Shown here piece by piece: positions 25,878 through 35,308 of a DNA stretch of 64,000 bases. The position numbers and the translations under genes were made by a program. The first letter of the stretch is position 1. Each line of letters starts with the position of its first letter. The DNA comes from Acidobacteriota bacterium. GTDB lineage: Bacteria > Acidobacteriota > Thermoanaerobaculia > Gp7-AA8. The notes below the pieces were generated by a model. The model made no database searches. It was not told the origin of the DNA and saw only the letters and a program-made list of their open reading frames with translations. The stretch is taken from assembly GCA_019244185.1 (NCBI GenBank), contig JAFATB010000023.1, positions 62,001 to 126,000 of the forward strand. The letters are read 5' to 3'.

Positions 25878-28010
25878 GTGCAGTGGATCCGACCGCTCGA
25901 CTGGACGCGCGGCGCGCATCGTCCGCCGGCCGCGCCGCCCGAGCGCGTCGACGTGATCGTGCCGGTCTACGGCGCGGCCGCGGAGCTCGCGGCGTGTCTG
26001 GCGAGCGTCGTGGCGCACACGGACCTCGCGCGGCATCGCGTGGTGCTGGTCGTCGACGGACCGCAGGACGCGGAGGTGGAGGCGGTGGTCGCGCGGGATC
26101 CGCGGATGCACGTGCTGCGCAATGACGAGCGGCTCGGCTTCGCGGCGTCGGTGAACCGCGGCATGGCCGCGTCGGCGACGGACGTCGTGCTGCTCAACAG
26201 CGACACGGTCGTGACGGCGCGGTGGCTGGAGAAGCTGATCGACGCCGCATATGCGTCGGGCGATACGGGGACGGTCACGCCGCTGTCGAACGACGCGACG
26301 CTCTGTTCGGTGCCGCGCGCGTTCGCGGAGAACCTCCTGCCCGCGGGCTACGACGTCGCGTCGTTCGCGGAGCTGGTCGAGCGCGCGTCGGCACGCGCGC
26401 GGCCGCTGCTGCCGACCGCGGTCGGCTTCTGCATGTACATCCGCCGCGCGTTGCTCGACGACATCGGGCTCTTCGACGCGCAACGCTTCGGCGCGGGCTA
26501 CGGCGAGGAAAACGATTTCTGCCTGCGCGCGCTCGCGCGCGGCTGGCTGCACGTCGCCGACGACGCGACGTTCGTCTACCACGCCGGCCATCGCAGTTTC
26601 GGCGCGTCGCGCGCGGAGCGGCAGCGCGCCGCGCGCGCCGCGCTCAGCCGCCGGCATCGACGCTATCTGGCCACGATCGCGGAGCTCATGCGTCGTGATC
26701 CGCTCGCGCCGGTGCGGGCGCGCATCGAGTCCGCGCTTGCCTCGCAATCGGACGGCGAACATCTGCGGGTCGTGCACCTCGTCCACGGCTGGCCGCCGTT
26801 CCAGCACGCGGGCACCGAGCTCTACGCGTACTGGCTCGCGCGTCGGCAGCGTGCGATGCATGACGTCGCGGTGTACGCGCGCGCCGCCGATCCCGCGCGC
26901 GCGGACTGCGAGGCGGTGGAGCTCGTCGACGGCGGCATGCGCGTGCGCCTCGTGACGAATCACTTCACCGCGCGCAATCCGCTGCGGCGCAATGCCCTTC
27001 GCAACCGCGCGCTCGAACGTGACTTCGCGCGCTTTCTCGCCGAGACGCGCGCGGAGCTGTTGCACGTGCACCACCTCGCCGGCCACGCGTTCTCGCTCGT
27101 ACGCGTGGCGCGGCGGATGGGCATTCCGATCGTGCTGCAGATTCAGGACTGGTGGTTCGTCTGCGCGCGCGTGAATCAGTTTCACCGCGACGGCGTGCGT
27201 TGCGCGGGACCGGCGCCGGAGAAATGCGCGCGCTGCGTGACGCTGACGCGCGTGCCGCCGGCGATGCTGACGAACCGCCTCGTGCATGCGCTGCGTCGCC
27301 GCGAGGCGCGCGCGGCGCTCCGCGCGGCGGATGCGTTCATCGCCGGCTCGCAGGCGATCCGCGACGACTACGCGAAGGTCGTTCCGCGCGCGACGCCGTT
27401 TCACGTGCTGCCGTACGGCGTGGCCATCGAGCGCAACGACGCGCCGCGTCCGCTGGCGCGCAGGCCGTTGCGTTTCGGCTACGTCGGCTCCATCGCGCCG
27501 CACAAGGGCGTGCACATCGCGGTGGAGGCAATGCGCGGCATCGAGCCGTCCGACGCGACGCTGCACCTCTGGGGCGACGCGGCCGCGTACCCCGACTACG
27601 TCGCGTCGATGCCGCATGGCGCGAACGTGGTCTTCGAGGGGCGCTTCGAGGAAGGGGACAAGCCGCGCGTCTACGCGTCGATGGACGTGCTGCTCGTGCC
27701 GTCGATCGGCCTCGAGTCGTTCGGCCTCGCGCCGCGCGAGGCGATGGCCTCCGGCGTGCCGGTGATCGCGACGAGCGGCGGCGCGCTGTCCGAGATGTTC
27801 GCGCCCAACACCTGCGGCGAGTTCGTCCCGCCCGGCGATGTCGCGGCGCTGCGCGTGCTGCTGCAGCGCGCGATCGCGGAGCCGTCGATCGTCGACGCGT
27901 GGCGCGCGCGCCTGCCTCGGCCGAAGAGCGAGGAGGCGCACGCGGAGGAGATCGAGCGGGTGTATCGGGAGGTGGTGGGCGGCGCCGGCGCGGAGCGTAC
28001 GCGGCGATGA
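25878..28010 (+). CDS. Two-domain glycosyltransferase (GT2 followed by GT4)
   Basis: 710 residues from the GTG at 25878. Residues 20-260 are GT2: VDVIVPVYGAAAELAACL, LLNSDTVV (metal/donor site) and FGAGYGEENDFCLRA. Residues 315-700 are GT4: VHLVHGWPPFQHAGTELYAYWLA, LRFGYVGSIAPHKGVH and the donor-binding ESFGLAPREAMASGVPVIAT. A cysteine-bearing loop (CARVNQFHRDGVRCAGPAPEKCARC) inside the GT4 half is typical of some bacterial members. Two sugar transfers by one chain is inferred. It overlaps the next gene by 4 bases. Confidence 0.88.
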   Translation: MQWIRPLDWTRGAHRPPAAPPERVDVIVPVYGAAAELAACLASVVAHTDLARHRVVLVVDGPQDAEVEAVVARDPRMHVLRNDERLGFAASVNRGMAASATDVVLLNSDTVVTARWLEKLIDAAYASGDTGTVTPLSNDATLCSVPRAFAENLLPAGYDVASFAELVERASARARPLLPTAVGFCMYIRRALLDDIGLFDAQRFGAGYGEENDFCLRALARGWLHVADDATFVYHAGHRSFGASRAERQRAARAALSRRHRRYLATIAELMRRDPLAPVRARIESALASQSDGEHLRVVHLVHGWPPFQHAGTELYAYWLARRQRAMHDVAVYARAADPARADCEAVELVDGGMRVRLVTNHFTARNPLRRNALRNRALERDFARFLAETRAELLHVHHLAGHAFSLVRVARRMGIPIVLQIQDWWFVCARVNQFHRDGVRCAGPAPEKCARCVTLTRVPPAMLTNRLVHALRRREARAALRAADAFIAGSQAIRDDYAKVVPRATPFHVLPYGVAIERNDAPRPLARRPLRFGYVGSIAPHKGVHIAVEAMRGIEPSDATLHLWGDAAAYPDYVASMPHGANVVFEGRFEEGDKPRVYASMDVLLVPSIGLESFGLAPREAMASGVPVIATSGGALSEMFAPNTCGEFVPPGDVAALRVLLQRAIAEPSIVDAWRARLPRPKSEEAHAEEIERVYREVVGGAGAERTRR

Positions 28011-29161
28011 TGCGCGCGCTCGTGAACGTCCTGCGCGGCGAAGGCTTCGCCTCCGCCGCCCGCCGCGCGAACGAACGCATCGACGAAGCCGCGCGTGCGG
28101 CGGTTTTGCGCGCGCGCGGGCGGTTCGTGTCTGTGCCGCGTGTCGACATCCTCAACCTCTCCGCGACGAGCGTCGCTCCGCGCACGGGCGGCGTTGCGGT
28201 GCAATTGCGCGCGCGGCTCGACACGGAACGCGCGCTACGGCCGGTCGCGCTGCTGCATCCGGGAGGCCTCGAGTGTTCGGCGCCGGTGCCGCACGCGCGG
28301 GCGGGCGGGTGGCGGAGGGCGGCGGACTTCGACGTCGCCGTGCGCGAGGCGTTGACGCGCAGCGGCGCGAACGCCGTGCACATCGAAGGCACGAGCGAGT
28401 TGCCGCTCGCGGACGTGCTGCGCTGGATCGACGCGGGCGTCGCGGTCGTCGTCAGCGTGCACGATCGCACGCTTCTCGACGCGCAGCCGCGCGCGCTCGC
28501 GCTGCAGCTGCTGCGCGACGCACGCGGTTTGATCTTTCCGTCGCGCTTTCTGCTCGACGCGTATCGCGTCGAGTTCGGATTGCCGCTCGCGCATGCGCGC
28601 ATCGTCGCGCCCGCGACGCCGGTGCCGCGCGCCTTCACGCGTGCGAACGCGCCGCGCGGCGTTGCGTTTGCGGGGAGTGTGCAACGTCACAAAGGCGGCG
28701 CGTTGCTCGCGGACATCGCGCGCGCCTTGCCGGCGCAGCTCCATCTCTTCGGCGGCGGCGACGTCGAGTTGCTGCGCGGCTTGCGCGCGCTCCGCAATGT
28801 CCGCGTGCACGGCTACTACCGCGCGGGCACGCTGCCGTCGCTGCTCGCGCGGCACGGCATCGGGCTCGTGCTCCTGCCGTCGATCGTGCCGGAGTCGTAT
28901 TCGCTCGTCCTCTCCGAATCGTGGCTCGCCGGCGCCGACGTCCTCGCCTTCGACCTCGGCGCAACCGCCGATCGCATCCGCGACGAAGGCGGCGGCCTCC
29001 TCGCGCCGCTCGCATCCGGCGCCGACGGCATCACGACGCTCGCGCGTCGCTGGCTCGACGGCGAACGTCCGCCGCATCGCGCGCATGCGATCGCATCGCC
29101 GCTCGACGCCGCGCGCGCGCACGTGGCGCTCTATCGCGAATGGGGCTTGTTGCCCGGCTGA
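28007..29161 (+). CDS. Family 4-like glycosyltransferase
   Basis: 384 residues, ATG overlapping the previous stop. The C-terminal half is GT-B type: GVAFAGSVQRHKGGALLADIARALPAQLHLFGGG and the donor loop LLPSIVPESYSLVLSESWLAGADVLAFDLG. The N-terminal half is more divergent; ANAVHIEGTSELPLADVLRWIDAGVAVVVSVHD corresponds to the acceptor domain. The acceptor and sugar are unknown. Its 3' end overlaps the convergent membrane-protein gene by 31 bases. Confidence 0.78.
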   Translation: MMRALVNVLRGEGFASAARRANERIDEAARAAVLRARGRFVSVPRVDILNLSATSVAPRTGGVAVQLRARLDTERALRPVALLHPGGLECSAPVPHARAGGWRRAADFDVAVREALTRSGANAVHIEGTSELPLADVLRWIDAGVAVVVSVHDRTLLDAQPRALALQLLRDARGLIFPSRFLLDAYRVEFGLPLAHARIVAPATPVPRAFTRANAPRGVAFAGSVQRHKGGALLADIARALPAQLHLFGGGDVELLRGLRALRNVRVHGYYRAGTLPSLLARHGIGLVLLPSIVPESYSLVLSESWLAGADVLAFDLGATADRIRDEGGGLLAPLASGADGITTLARRWLDGERPPHRAHAIASPLDAARAHVALYREWGLLPG

Positions 29162-30834
29162 ACGCGCCAGAGCTGCGCGGCGCGGTCTTCGTAGACGAGC
29201 TCCATACCGCCGTTCGCGCGCGGCGGCGGGCAGACGCGTTTCGCGACGAGGAACGATTCGATCGCCAGCGGACGCAGGCGCGCGGCGATCGCGTCGGTGT
29301 CGTGCGCGTCGCCGAGGACGCGGGCGATCGAGAATGGTCCGACGACGTCGCCGAGGAGCGAGCCGCGCGCGTAGTCCTTCAGCTGCTCGCCGCCGCAGAC
29401 GTAGACGCGCGTCGTGCCGGCGCGCTGCACCGCGGCGTACTCGGGCACGTGCCGCGCGAGGAACGCCTCGCGCGCGGCGGGAGTGAGTGGCGGCGGCCCG
29501 AGGACGACGAGACGATAGATGATGTAGAGCACGCCGGGCGCGACGGCGATGCAGGCGAGCGCGTTCACGAGCGAGGGACGCCGCGCCGCGATGGCGGCGG
29601 CCGCGGTCATGCTCAGCAGCGGCAGCAGCGGAACGAGATAACGCGAGTCCTGCGGCAGGAACGTGAAGATCACGACGTACGCGGCGCAGAGGATCGCCAC
29701 GCAGCGCGCGCGTAGGTCGCGCATCGCGGCGGCGAGCACGACGATCAGCATGACCACGAGCAGCGGCGTCACCGGCGGCTGCGCGTTGACGTATTCGCGC
29801 GCGACGGTCGCGTCCCATGTCAGCCGCGCGATGCGCAACGCGCGCGCGCCGGCTGACATTGACACCATCGGATGCGACCAGACGTTCGCGCCGAAGACAC
29901 CCGGCAGAAACGGGAAGACCGGATTGCCGCTGTTCGCGACGAGCCAGAGCGTCGTCGGCAGCGCGCACGCGAGCATCGTGATCATGAGCGTCGGCGCGGC
30001 GCGCACGCGGTCGCGCGCGAGGATGAGCACGATGACGAAGGCCGCGACGGCAAAGTAGCCGCCGAGGTACTTCACGCCGCACGCGGTGCCGCAGAAGACG
30101 CCGGTGAGGAGGAGGGAGAGGCGGTCGTCGCGCTCGAGAAAGCGATCGAGGCAGACGAAGCCGGCGGTGACGAACATCGCCAGCGCGGCGTCGACGTACG
30201 TGAGCGTGCCGAGGTGCAGCACGAGCGGACTGCCGAGGAAGAGCGCGGCGGCGAGCAGGCCGATGCGCGGGCGCCACGCGACGAGCAGCGCGGCGGTGAC
30301 GATCAGCTCGGCGAAGGCGACGAGGTGCGTGGCGGTGTCACCCGCGAACAGGAGCACCGGCGCGCAGAGCAGCTCGTGCAGCTGCGGAAAGAGGGGGAAG
30401 CGCAGCTCCGGCTGAAATGCGAGCGTGCCCGAACGCGCCAGCGCGCGCACGAACGGCAGGTGGTACAGCGTCTCGTCGAACGCGAGCGGCGGAAAGAGCG
30501 CGAGCGGAAAGAGCAGCGCGAACAGCGCGATGCCGGCGCCGGTCGCGACGTCGGCATGCGGCACGCGCAGTCCACGCCGAACGCCGCCCGCAATCGCGAT
30601 GACGAGCAGCGCGACGACCGCGCCCGCGCGCAACGCGCCGCAAAGTGCGAGCGCGAACAGCGCGTGCGCGAAGAGCGCGAGTCCGAGCGCGCAGCGCGTT
30701 GGCAGGTCGCAGCGCGTTCCGACGGCGAGCGTGCCCGCGCCCGCGGCGGCGAGCAGCACGAAGCACGGCACCGCGGCGCAAGTCATGACGAAAAGCAATC
30801 CGGCGTTCACGCGTCGCGTATCATGCGCGACCAC
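29131..30834 (-). CDS. Polytopic membrane glycosyltransferase (GT39/ArnT-like)
   Basis: 567 residues from a GTG at 30834; GTG 30810 or ATG 30786 are also possible, and 30834 is only three bases from the divergent start. About 11-12 hydrophobic helices are followed by a soluble C-terminal part of about 120 residues. The first outer loop has PPLAFDETLYHLPFVRAL, the acidic DE motif of polyprenol-phosphate-sugar-dependent GT-C enzymes. It would add a sugar to the glycan on the periplasmic side. An NSGNPVFPFLPGVFG loop is also typical of such enzymes. Confidence 0.7.
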   Translation of the reverse strand: MVAHDTRRVNAGLLFVMTCAAVPCFVLLAAAGAGTLAVGTRCDLPTRCALGLALFAHALFALALCGALRAGAVVALLVIAIAGGVRRGLRVPHADVATGAGIALFALLFPLALFPPLAFDETLYHLPFVRALARSGTLAFQPELRFPLFPQLHELLCAPVLLFAGDTATHLVAFAELIVTAALLVAWRPRIGLLAAALFLGSPLVLHLGTLTYVDAALAMFVTAGFVCLDRFLERDDRLSLLLTGVFCGTACGVKYLGGYFAVAAFVIVLILARDRVRAAPTLMITMLACALPTTLWLVANSGNPVFPFLPGVFGANVWSHPMVSMSAGARALRIARLTWDATVAREYVNAQPPVTPLLVVMLIVVLAAAMRDLRARCVAILCAAYVVIFTFLPQDSRYLVPLLPLLSMTAAAAIAARRPSLVNALACIAVAPGVLYIIYRLVVLGPPPLTPAAREAFLARHVPEYAAVQRAGTTRVYVCGGEQLKDYARGSLLGDVVGPFSIARVLGDAHDTDAIAARLRPLAIESFLVAKRVCPPPRANGGMELVYEDRAAQLWRVQPGNKPHSR

Positions 30835-30836
30835 TG

Positions 30837-31799
30837 ATGAAAACGGCGCTGATCTTCGGCGTGTCGGGGCAGGACGGCGCGTATCTCTCGCGGCTGCTCC
30901 TCGACAAGCAGTACGCCGTGCACGGCACCTCGCGCGACGCCGCGCGGCAGCCGTTCGCGCGCCTCGAAACGCTCGGCATCCGCGACCGCGTCACGACGCA
31001 CACGCTGTCGACGACCGACGCCGCCGCGCTGCGCCGCCTCATCGACGAAGTGCGCCCCGACGAGGTCTACAACCTCAGCGGCGTGAGCTCGGTCGCGCTG
31101 TCGTTCGCCGACCCCGCGCTGACGCGCGCGTCGATCGTCGAGGCGCAGACGCTCATCCTCGAAACGATCCGCACGCAACTGCCGTCCGCGCGGCTCTATC
31201 ACTCGGGCTCCAGCGAGTGTTTCGGCGACCGGCCGTTCGGCACCGCGAGCGACGAGGAGACGCCGCTCGCGCCGCGCAGTCCCTATGCTGAAGCGAAGGC
31301 TGACGCGCATCGCGCGACCATTGCGTATCGCGAGCGCCACGGCCTGCACGCGTCGTCGGGCATCGTCTTCAATCACGAGTCGCCGCTGCGCGGCGAGACG
31401 TTCGTGACGAAGAAGATCGTCGCCGGCGCCGCCGCGATCGCCGCCGGCCGCGCCGCCGACAAGCTCCACCTCGGCGATCTCTCCGCGTCGCGCGACTGGG
31501 GCTACGCCGCCGAATACGTCGAGGCGATGTGGTGCATGCTGCAGCAGGACGCGCCGGACGATTACGTGATCGCGACCGGCGAGAGCCATACGGTCGAGGA
31601 GTTCGCGTCCGCGGCGTTCGCGGAGCTCGGCCTCGACGCGCGCGAGCACATCGTCAGCGATCCGTCGCTCCTGCGCCGCGCGGAACTGCACTACAGCCGC
31701 GGCAACCCTTCGCGCGCGCGCGACATCCTCGGCTGGGAAGCGCGCACGAAGTTCCACGCGCTCGTGCGCCTGCTCGCCGGCGCCGCGCGCTTACAGTAG
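30837..31799 (+). CDS. GDP-mannose 4,6-dehydratase-like NAD-dependent epimerase/dehydratase
   Basis: 320 residues. Extended SDR: ALIFGVSGQDGAYLSRLLLDK (nucleotide binding), YNLSGVSSVALSF, SGSSECFG and the catalytic SPYAEAKADAH (Tyr and Lys four apart). HLGDLSASRDWGYAAEYVEAMW is characteristic of GDP-mannose dehydratases, which make GDP-4-keto-6-deoxymannose for deoxyhexoses such as fucose, rhamnose or perosamine. The exact product cannot be read. TATCAT at 30819-30824 is a plausible -10. Confidence 0.88.
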   Translation: MKTALIFGVSGQDGAYLSRLLLDKQYAVHGTSRDAARQPFARLETLGIRDRVTTHTLSTTDAAALRRLIDEVRPDEVYNLSGVSSVALSFADPALTRASIVEAQTLILETIRTQLPSARLYHSGSSECFGDRPFGTASDEETPLAPRSPYAEAKADAHRATIAYRERHGLHASSGIVFNHESPLRGETFVTKKIVAGAAAIAAGRAADKLHLGDLSASRDWGYAAEYVEAMWCMLQQDAPDDYVIATGESHTVEEFASAAFAELGLDAREHIVSDPSLLRRAELHYSRGNPSRARDILGWEARTKFHALVRLLAGAARLQ

Positions 31800-33974
31800 A
31801 TCGAGCAGTGCGAGTCGTTGGCGAATACGCAGCCCCGCGGCGCGCGGACTGAACTCCGCGCGGATCGTCTCGCGTGCACGCGCTCCGATGCGCGCGCGAA
31901 ACTCCGCGTCGTCGACGAGACGGCGCATGCAGTGCGCGGCGTGATCGACGTCCGGCTCCGCCCACCGTTGTCCCGCGGCGTACGGCCCGTGCGCGCGGTC
32001 GAGCGTCACGAGCTCGTACGCGACCGGACACGAGTTGCCGGCGTGCATGAAGTCCATGTTGCCGGACCACGCCGTCGCGATCACCGGCTTTCCGAGGTCC
32101 ATCGCTTCCGCGAGCGTCAGCCCGAAACTCTCCGCGCGATGCAGCGACACGACGGCGTCGCACGACGACAGCAGTCCATGCATCTGTGCGCGCGGCAGCT
32201 CGCGATCGACCCGGTAGACGTTCGCGATGCCGCGCACCGCCTCGGTTAAGTCCGTGTTCGTGGTCTTCACGAGCAGCGCAACGGAGTCGTCCTGCGGAAA
32301 CGCGCGGCGAAACGCCTCGATCGCGGCGAACGGATTCACGCGCTCGACGACGTCGTCAAAGTCGAACGTGCAGAGAAAGGTGAAGCGCCGCGGCGGGACG
32401 CCGAGGTCCTGCGGCGTGCACGGTTCGACGTCCGTCACGGCAACGCCGGGCGGCATGTGCACGACGGGAATCGCCACCTTGCGGCCGATCGCGCTCTGCA
32501 CGAACGCGCTCGGCGCCCAGATCTCGTCGAGCGCCTCCGCCGACGCGATCCACGTGTCGGGAAGCTCCGGCAGCTCCCAATGCCAGCCGCCGATCGTGTA
32601 CGCGCCGGAGCGGAACACGCGCGGCCGTTGCTCGCGGACGGCAGGCATGCGATCGCCGTTCACGTACACGAGCGTCGCGCGATAGCGCGGCTCGGCATCG
32701 CCGTCGATGAGCTGATGCGCGAGTCCGCCTTCGTCGCAGGCGCGTGCGACGAGCCGCGACTCCGGCGCGTCGCCGGCGATGTTCAGTCCCGTCGCGAGCG
32801 ATGTCTTTGCGTGCGTAGCCAGCGGCGCCCCTTCCTTGCGACCGAGGAGAAACTCGCGCGCGGACTTGCGCAGGGAGCGCGGCAGCAGCGTCACGAGCGG
32901 ACGCACGCTTGAGAGCGCGCGATAGGAGTAGAGCGCGGCCCGCGCCGCGACCGCGTTGCGCCGCGCGTCGCGATGTTCCGCGAAGAGCTCGGGATGCGCG
33001 AACGGATCGTCGCCGGCCGCGGCCTGCAGTTCGGGCGAGTGCCGGTAGGCGATGCGCGCGCGGTCGGGAATGCGCGTGCCGTCGACGAAGTGCGCGTAGC
33101 GATACGGCGCATCGCGGAACGTCTGCGCGCCCGCGGCGCGCAACGCGTCGCCGTAATCATCGATGAGCGGCGCGGCGTCGCCGGCGTGCGCGAGCAACTG
33201 CCGCGGATCGTTCTTCGAAACGTTTTCCGGACGCGCGGGATCGTAGCCGCTGAAGTGAAAGAAGCGCAGCGGCGCACCGTTCACCGTGATGTCGTCGCCG
33301 TGCCGTTCGATCGTGCGCTGCGCGAGATTCCAGTAGGCGACGTTGTAGCCATCGTGGCGGAGGACGGCGACACCGGGGAAGAGTCCGGGCACGAGGTCGA
33401 TCCACTTTTGATCGACGAAGAGGCCGCGCGCGACGTCGACGACGCACTGGTACTCGAGCTTCTCCTGCCACCACGCGAGAAACGGCGAGAGCTGCGGGCG
33501 CTGACGCGCGGCGAGAAACCCGAGGTTGTAGGCGCCGGCCTGCAGGATCGTGCGCTCGCTCGGATGCTCGTCATCGGTGCCGATCGAGCCGGTGAGATGC
33601 GGCGTGAGCGTGAGGAACGCCTCGTCATCCGTGCGATCGAGCTCGTCGAGCCGGCTGAAGAGGCGAACATCGGGATCGAAGTAGATGACGCGCTCGTAGC
33701 CGCGCGCGAACAGCTCGGCGAACATCCACGGTTTGACGGCTGTATTCAGCTCGAGGATCGTGTAGCGGAAGCAGAACTCGCGGCGCCGCGGCAGCGGCAG
33801 CACGTCGAGCGGCACGATCGTGAACGGCTCGCGCGCGTCGTCGGCCGTCACGTTGCCGCCGACGAGCAACACGAAGCGATCCCACTCCGGATGCTGCTCC
33901 GCGACCGACGCCATCAGCACGCGCGCGTAATGCCGATAGTTCGGCGAGACGATCGAGAACGCCGCGGTCTTCAT
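31791..33974 (-). CDS. Two-domain glycosyltransferase (GT8-like followed by GT4)
   Basis: 727 residues. Residues 1-290 look GT-A/GT8-like: FSIVSPNYRHYARVLMASV, the DxD motif in VIYFDPDVRLFSRLDEL and FVDQKWIDLVPGLFPG. Residues 400-727 are GT4: WIASAEALDEIWAPSAFVQSAIG, FTFLCTFDFDDVVERVNPFAAIEAF and the donor site HRAESFGLTLAEAMDLGKPVIATAWSGN. A basic linker near 370-400 separates them. Second chain in the locus with two catalytic domains. It ends the leftward GT4 / sugar-transferase / GT operon and overlaps the previous gene by 4 bases. Confidence 0.82.
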   Translation of the reverse strand: MKTAAFSIVSPNYRHYARVLMASVAEQHPEWDRFVLLVGGNVTADDAREPFTIVPLDVLPLPRRREFCFRYTILELNTAVKPWMFAELFARGYERVIYFDPDVRLFSRLDELDRTDDEAFLTLTPHLTGSIGTDDEHPSERTILQAGAYNLGFLAARQRPQLSPFLAWWQEKLEYQCVVDVARGLFVDQKWIDLVPGLFPGVAVLRHDGYNVAYWNLAQRTIERHGDDITVNGAPLRFFHFSGYDPARPENVSKNDPRQLLAHAGDAAPLIDDYGDALRAAGAQTFRDAPYRYAHFVDGTRIPDRARIAYRHSPELQAAAGDDPFAHPELFAEHRDARRNAVAARAALYSYRALSSVRPLVTLLPRSLRKSAREFLLGRKEGAPLATHAKTSLATGLNIAGDAPESRLVARACDEGGLAHQLIDGDAEPRYRATLVYVNGDRMPAVREQRPRVFRSGAYTIGGWHWELPELPDTWIASAEALDEIWAPSAFVQSAIGRKVAIPVVHMPPGVAVTDVEPCTPQDLGVPPRRFTFLCTFDFDDVVERVNPFAAIEAFRRAFPQDDSVALLVKTTNTDLTEAVRGIANVYRVDRELPRAQMHGLLSSCDAVVSLHRAESFGLTLAEAMDLGKPVIATAWSGNMDFMHAGNSCPVAYELVTLDRAHGPYAAGQRWAEPDVDHAAHCMRRLVDDAEFRARIGARARETIRAEFSPRAAGLRIRQRLALLDLL

Positions 33975-35308
33975 CGGCCCGTTCCCGCCAGCGATGACGA
34001 CACCGCGCGCAACATCAGCCTAAAGTCGAGCCACACCGACCAGTCGCACATGTACAAGAGGTCGTACCGCAACTTCACCTCGGGACGCGTGTCGTATTCC
34101 GACGAGACCTGCGCGAGGCCCGCGATGCCGGGACGCACGAGCGCGCGCAGATCGAAGTCGGGGACGTCGCGCAGGATGCGCGCGACGAGCTCGGGACGCT
34201 CCGGCCGCGGGCCGACGAGGCTCATCGTGCCGGTGAGCACGTTCAGCAGCTGCGGCAACTCGTCGACGTGGTAGCGCCGCAGCAGCGCGCCGATGCGCGT
34301 CAGCCGCTCGCCGTGCATCGCGATCGCGTCCGCCGCCGCGAGCGGCTCGTCGTCGGCGGGGCCGCGCATCGAGCGGAACTTCCACATGCCATACGCGACG
34401 CCGCCCGCGCCGACGCGCTGTTGGCGGATCAGCACCGCGCCGCGATCGTCGAACCAGATCGCGAGCGAGACGACGATCCACAACGGCGCGCTGACGACGA
34501 TCAACAGCAGGCTTCCGACGACGTCGATGGCGCGCTTGATCGCGGCGCTGATGCCGTAGCCGCAGCCGACGTCCACTTCGACGAGCGGCTGATCGCCGAT
34601 CCAGCCCGGCATGCGCGAGGCGAGCAGCGCGTCGACGTGCGAGGCGAGCATGAGAAAGCCGCGCGGGCCGCGGATGCGCAGGAGGTCGAGGCGCAGCTGC
34701 GCGCCGGCGTCCGGCGAGACGAGGATGACTTCTTCGACGTCGCGCACGAGCGCGCGCATCGCGGGATCGCGCAGCTGCTGGGGCGCGACTTCGCTGCTAA
34801 CGCGGATGCGACGATCGCCCGCCCGCTGCAATCCCGCGAGCGCTTCCGCGACGTCGTGCGCGTCGCCGAGAAGGATCGTTTCGCGCGGACGGATCGGCGC
34901 GAGCGCGCGCAGCAGGCGCCGCCACAGCGGCAGCGCGAGCGCTTCGAGCAGCGGCACCGCGAAGAGCACCGTGCGCGGAATCGGCCGCACGAGCAGCGTG
35001 CCCACGATCGCGACGAGCGCGGCCTGAATCACGATCGCGGTGAGGATCGACGGGCGCGTCCGCGGCGTGACGCGGTCGTGGTAGAAGCCGCTCAGCGCGA
35101 GCGCCGCGACGAGCGAGAGTGCGAAGAGCGAGAGGTTCGCCGCGTCGAGCACGAACTTCCCCACCGGCAGCAGCGAGTCGGTGAACGAGAGCTCGACGTT
35201 GCGGCGGAATTCGACGACGCCCGCGAGCGCGCCCGCGCCGATGAGCGCGTCGCCGAGGATGAGGATGCCGAACCGCAGCGCGCGTTCTTTCGAGCGGGGG
35301 CGGATCAC
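33971..35308 (-). CDS. Polyprenyl-phosphate sugar-1-phosphate transferase (initiating enzyme)
   Basis: 445 residues. Four N-terminal hydrophobic helices, a CoA-binding-like middle domain (LLGDAHDVAEALAGLQRAG) and a C-terminal bacterial sugar-transferase domain: KRAIDVVGSLLLIVVSAPLWI, VLIRQQRVGAGGVAYGMWKFRSM and LPQLLNVLTGTMSLVGPRPERPE. Enzymes of this type (WbaP/WcaJ) load the first sugar phosphate on undecaprenyl phosphate and so start the repeat or chain. It is the committed step for this locus. ATGA overlaps join it to both neighbours. Confidence 0.92.
   Translation of the reverse strand: MIRPRSKERALRFGILILGDALIGAGALAGVVEFRRNVELSFTDSLLPVGKFVLDAANLSLFALSLVAALALSGFYHDRVTPRTRPSILTAIVIQAALVAIVGTLLVRPIPRTVLFAVPLLEALALPLWRRLLRALAPIRPRETILLGDAHDVAEALAGLQRAGDRRIRVSSEVAPQQLRDPAMRALVRDVEEVILVSPDAGAQLRLDLLRIRGPRGFLMLASHVDALLASRMPGWIGDQPLVEVDVGCGYGISAAIKRAIDVVGSLLLIVVSAPLWIVVSLAIWFDDRGAVLIRQQRVGAGGVAYGMWKFRSMRGPADDEPLAAADAIAMHGERLTRIGALLRRYHVDELPQLLNVLTGTMSLVGPRPERPELVARILRDVPDFDLRALVRPGIAGLAQVSSEYDTRPEVKLRYDLLYMCDWSVWLDFRLMLRAVSSSLAGTGR

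Noticed and set aside
25617-27941. A 774-codon minus-strand open frame under the GT2-GT4 gene
   Set aside because: No domain recognisable; the plus strand carries clear glycosyltransferase motifs.
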